Origin: a bacterium
GTDB lineage: Bacteria; Verrucomicrobiota; Verrucomicrobiae; Limisphaerales; J093
Length of the DNA stretch: 8,301 nt
Direction of reading: 5' to 3'
Assembly: GCA_021839785.1 (NCBI GenBank)
Contig: JAKCAB010000480.1
Location: 1-8,301 of the forward strand
Shown: one piece after another, positions 6,336 to 8,301 of the stretch
Numbering within the stretch: the first letter of the stretch is position 1
Layout: every line of letters starts with the position of its first letter
Translations under genes and position numbers: made by a program
Notes under the pieces: generated by a model
Told to the model about the DNA's origin: nothing
Seen by the model: only the letters and a program-made list of their open reading frames with translations
The model's database searches: none

Positions 6336-8198
6336 ATGGCTTTGAACCTTTCCAACCTTCTGCCCAAACTCACCGCCCGCCAGAGCGAGGCCGACGGACG
6401 ATCGCAGCGAAAGCGCCGCACCAGCATCACCGCGCTGGATATCGAGGGCGGGTGGTTGCACGTGGTCCAGGCCGCGATCCGCGGCGGGCAAATCCGAATC
6501 GTCCGGCACGCGGCCGCGGCGTTGGAGTGGGAGCCGGGCGCCAACCCGGAAGACGCGGCCACACTGGGGGCGGCGGTGGCCCGTGCCTGGAAGCCGTTGC
6601 GGATCGTTCCCGGACCGGTGGTGATGGGCGTGCCGCGCGCCCAGGTGATGCTGCGCAACCTCGAATTGCCGCCGGCGCAACGCCCGGCGGAAATCGCGGC
6701 GATGGTGCACTTCCAGGTCAGCCGCGACCTGCCTTTCCGGCTCGACGAAGCGTTGCTCGATTTCAAGGTTTTGGCGGGAGCCGACACCGCGAGCCCGATG
6801 GCGAACCCACTGGCTGGCGAGGGCCCCGCCCTTGGCTCCGAGGCCAAGCCGGCCGGCAAAACGCAGGTGCTCGCCGCGGTGGCGCGGCGCGACACGGTGG
6901 AGCATTACCTCACCCTGGCCAAAGCCGCGGGCCTCAAACTCGCCGGCCTGGGCCTGCGGTCGCTGGCCAGCGCGCGCGCGGTCGAATTCTGTCACCGTGA
7001 GGCCGCCGGCGGTTGCGTGGCGCTCGTTTCGGTGCGGGGCAGCGAAGTGATCTTCGATGTCTTGCGCGACCGGGCCCTGGTTTACAGCCGCGTCGGCACG
7101 CTGCCCGCGACGTTGGCAGTGCCGGCCGACGCGGCGGCGAATGACCCGACGGCGATCGAGTCCACCGTGCTGGAAGTCGTGCGCAGCCTGCACAGCTACG
7201 AGAACGCCGAAGGCCACGGTCATATCGTGCGGATTTTTGTGGCCGGCGCCACGGGCGCAGAAGCGAAAATCGCGGCGGCCTTGAGTCAGCGATTCGCTGT
7301 GCCGGCGCAGGTCGTCGATCCCGCCGCGGCCTTGCGCGACGCGGAAGGCGACCCCGGGCGGCTCGCCACCGCGCTGCCGGCCATTGGCCTGGCGTTGGGC
7401 GCGCTCGACCCGGACGGCTTTCCCTTCGATTTCCTCAACCCGAAACGCCCGCCCGTGCCGCGCGACCGCCGGCGCGTCCGGCGACTCGGGTTGGTGGCCG
7501 CTGCGATGACGGTGGTACTCGGCGTGGCCGGCCTGCGCACGCACTGGTTGCGACAGCGCGAAGCGCAACGCGCCGAGGTCCAGCAACAAGTTGGGCTGGC
7601 GACGAAGAATCTCGGCGCTTATCGGTTGGTGCGCGGCCAGGCACGAGTTTTGAAAGACTGGGAGGGCGGCGGCCACAACTGGCTGGATCATCTGGCCCTG
7701 CTCAGCAGTTTGTTGCCGCCCAGCGATGAGCTTTACGTGACCTCGATCTCCACTGGCGGCCGCAATACGCTGACGCTCACGGCGAAGGTCCGTCGCGGCG
7801 AAATCGTGGACCGCCTGAGCGCCACGCTGCGCGCCGCGGGTTACGACGTGAAACCGCCCGCCATCTCGCCCGCCGGCGACCGGTTCGGCTACCCGTTCCA
7901 GGCCAATCTCGAAATCGCGGTGCCGGTCAAGCTCACCAATGACTTGGACCACCTCGAGGTGGAGTCGCGCCCGCTGCGGCGGCGACCAGCCGAGCGCAAG
8001 GCCGCGTCGGCGCCACCACCGTCGCCCCCGCATTCCACGCCCGCCCCAGCAGCCTCAGCGGCTGCCGCCCCGCCCGCGCCGGTACCGGCTGAGATCGCCC
8101 CCGTAGCGGTGGCGCCGGCCAAGCGGGCCGCCGCACTGGACGAACGGCCGCGTCGGGGCCGGCGCCCCTTCGGGCCGGGGGGAAGGAGGCCGCAGTGA
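6336..8198 (+). CDS. gspL: GspL-like inner-membrane protein (PilM-like actin fold joined to PilN-like domain)
   Basis: Bitopic platform protein expected to recruit GspE through its cytoplasmic domain and pair with GspM in the periplasm. The product is 620 residues, longer than the usual 380-420. Residues 30-360 form a PilM/GspL actin-like domain: ITALDIEGGWLHVV (31-44), RNLELPP (107-113), AEIAAMVHFQVSRDLPF (118-134), and TQVLAAVARRDTVEHYLTLA (176-195). FPFDFLNPKRPPVPRDRRR (362-380) is a PilN-like pre-membrane motif, followed by one membrane helix (about 384-402). A PilN/GspL-like periplasmic domain runs to about 530, starting near WLDHLALLSSLLPPSDELYV (449-468). An Ala/Pro-rich tail (550-600) and an Arg-rich end follow. 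ATG 6336 was chosen as the only ATG near the gspK stop. TTG 6321, overlapping that stop as TTGA, is an alternative adding five residues. The frame stays open far upstream inside gspK, which is a shadow. A PilM-PilN fusion is an equivalent description. Confidence 0.87.
   Translation: MALNLSNLLPKLTARQSEADGRSQRKRRTSITALDIEGGWLHVVQAAIRGGQIRIVRHAAAALEWEPGANPEDAATLGAAVARAWKPLRIVPGPVVMGVPRAQVMLRNLELPPAQRPAEIAAMVHFQVSRDLPFRLDEALLDFKVLAGADTASPMANPLAGEGPALGSEAKPAGKTQVLAAVARRDTVEHYLTLAKAAGLKLAGLGLRSLASARAVEFCHREAAGGCVALVSVRGSEVIFDVLRDRALVYSRVGTLPATLAVPADAAANDPTAIESTVLEVVRSLHSYENAEGHGHIVRIFVAGATGAEAKIAAALSQRFAVPAQVVDPAAALRDAEGDPGRLATALPAIGLALGALDPDGFPFDFLNPKRPPVPRDRRRVRRLGLVAAAMTVVLGVAGLRTHWLRQREAQRAEVQQQVGLATKNLGAYRLVRGQARVLKDWEGGGHNWLDHLALLSSLLPPSDELYVTSISTGGRNTLTLTAKVRRGEIVDRLSATLRAAGYDVKPPAISPAGDRFGYPFQANLEIAVPVKLTNDLDHLEVESRPLRRRPAERKAASAPPPSPPHSTPAPAASAAAAPPAPVPAEIAPVAVAPAKRAAALDERPRRGRRPFGPGGRRPQ
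8183..8189 (+). promoter_or_regulatory. Strong Shine-Dalgarno of gspM
   Basis: AAGGAGG ends five bases before the GTG at 8195. It is the strongest ribosome binding site in the window and lies inside the last codons of gspL. It decides the gspM start and identifies GTG as the initiation codon. Confidence 0.85.
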
Positions 8199-8301
8199 AT
8201 CCGCGCACCCGTTTGCTGGCCTTCGCGGTACTGGGTCTGGCCGGCCTGATCATCGTCGGTTTCCTGATCAAAGGCGTCCTCGTGCGCCCGCTGCGCGCCA
8301 T
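8195..8301 (+). CDS. gspM: GspM-like/PilO-like membrane protein, N-terminal part (3' truncated by the window)
   Basis: Only the first 35 codons are in the window. The GTG start at 8195 overlaps the gspL stop as GTGA and is preceded at ideal spacing by AAGGAGG. The translation begins MNPRTRLLAF, continues with a hydrophobic stretch of about 20 residues (roughly 7-30, including VLGLAGLIIVGFLI) and then VRPLRA. A short basic N-terminus, one membrane helix and a following R-P-L is the expected opening of GspM/PilO, the bitopic partner of GspL that is thought to regulate GspE docking and platform assembly. The assignment rests on topology and position directly after gspL. No domain beyond the helix is visible, so PilO or another bitopic T2SS protein cannot be excluded. 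Confidence 0.75.
   Translation, partial: MNPRTRLLAFAVLGLAGLIIVGFLIKGVLVRPLRA

Noticed and set aside
6045..8033. Long open frame on the - strand (662 codons) opposite gspL
   Set aside because: It mirrors the gspL coding frame, is rich in Arg/Gln/His/Gly with no family motif, and is explained by strong GC bias at third codon positions.

Overview
The window is almost entirely one gene cluster on the + strand. It encodes the core of a type II secretion system (T2SS) in the textbook order gspE-F-G-H-I-J-K-L-M. It opens inside gspE, whose C-terminal half is present, and closes about 35 codons into gspM. Between them lie seven complete genes. No gene on the - strand is supported, and I see no RNA gene, CRISPR array, mobile element or terminator. 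The DNA is GC-rich by eye, most starts lack a strong Shine-Dalgarno sequence, and the GspK and GspL sequences are far from the gamma-proteobacterial type. From memory of family resemblance only, the GspK segment around LYGEDAN / LDPNEDDGD and the PilM-PilN-like GspL suggest a Verrucomicrobiota-type bacterium (Limisphaerales-like) or a neighbouring phylum. I hold this assignment at moderate to low confidence.

Layout: 2-760 assembly ATPase gspE (5' truncated); 780-1982 inner-membrane platform gspF; 1983-2099 a 117-base gap, the only sizeable one; 2100-2636 major pseudopilin gspG; 2652-3386, 3402-3917, 3914-4828 and 4825-6324 minor pseudopilins gspH, gspI, gspJ and gspK; 6336-8198 gspL, an actin-like cytoplasmic domain joined through one membrane helix to a PilN-like periplasmic domain; 8195-8301 the start of gspM. 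I/J and J/K overlap as ATGA and L/M as GTGA. The other junctions, apart from F/G, are 11-19 bases, so a polycistronic, translationally coupled operon is likely.

How the genes work together, from established T2SS knowledge: GspE hydrolyses ATP in the cytoplasm and, with GspF, GspL and GspM in the inner membrane, drives assembly of a periplasmic pseudopilus made of GspG. A GspH-I-J-K tip complex caps the pseudopilus and pushes folded substrates through an outer-membrane secretin (GspD). GspD, GspC and the prepilin peptidase GspO are not in the window.

The window holds no obviously new system. The points worth a second look are lineage-specific variations: Ala at +1 of GspI, Ala at -1 of GspK, an EF-hand-like acidic loop in GspK, Ser/Thr/Ala/Asp-rich insertions in several minor pseudopilins, a PilN-like N-terminus on GspL, and a gspM start carrying the strongest ribosome binding site in the window.
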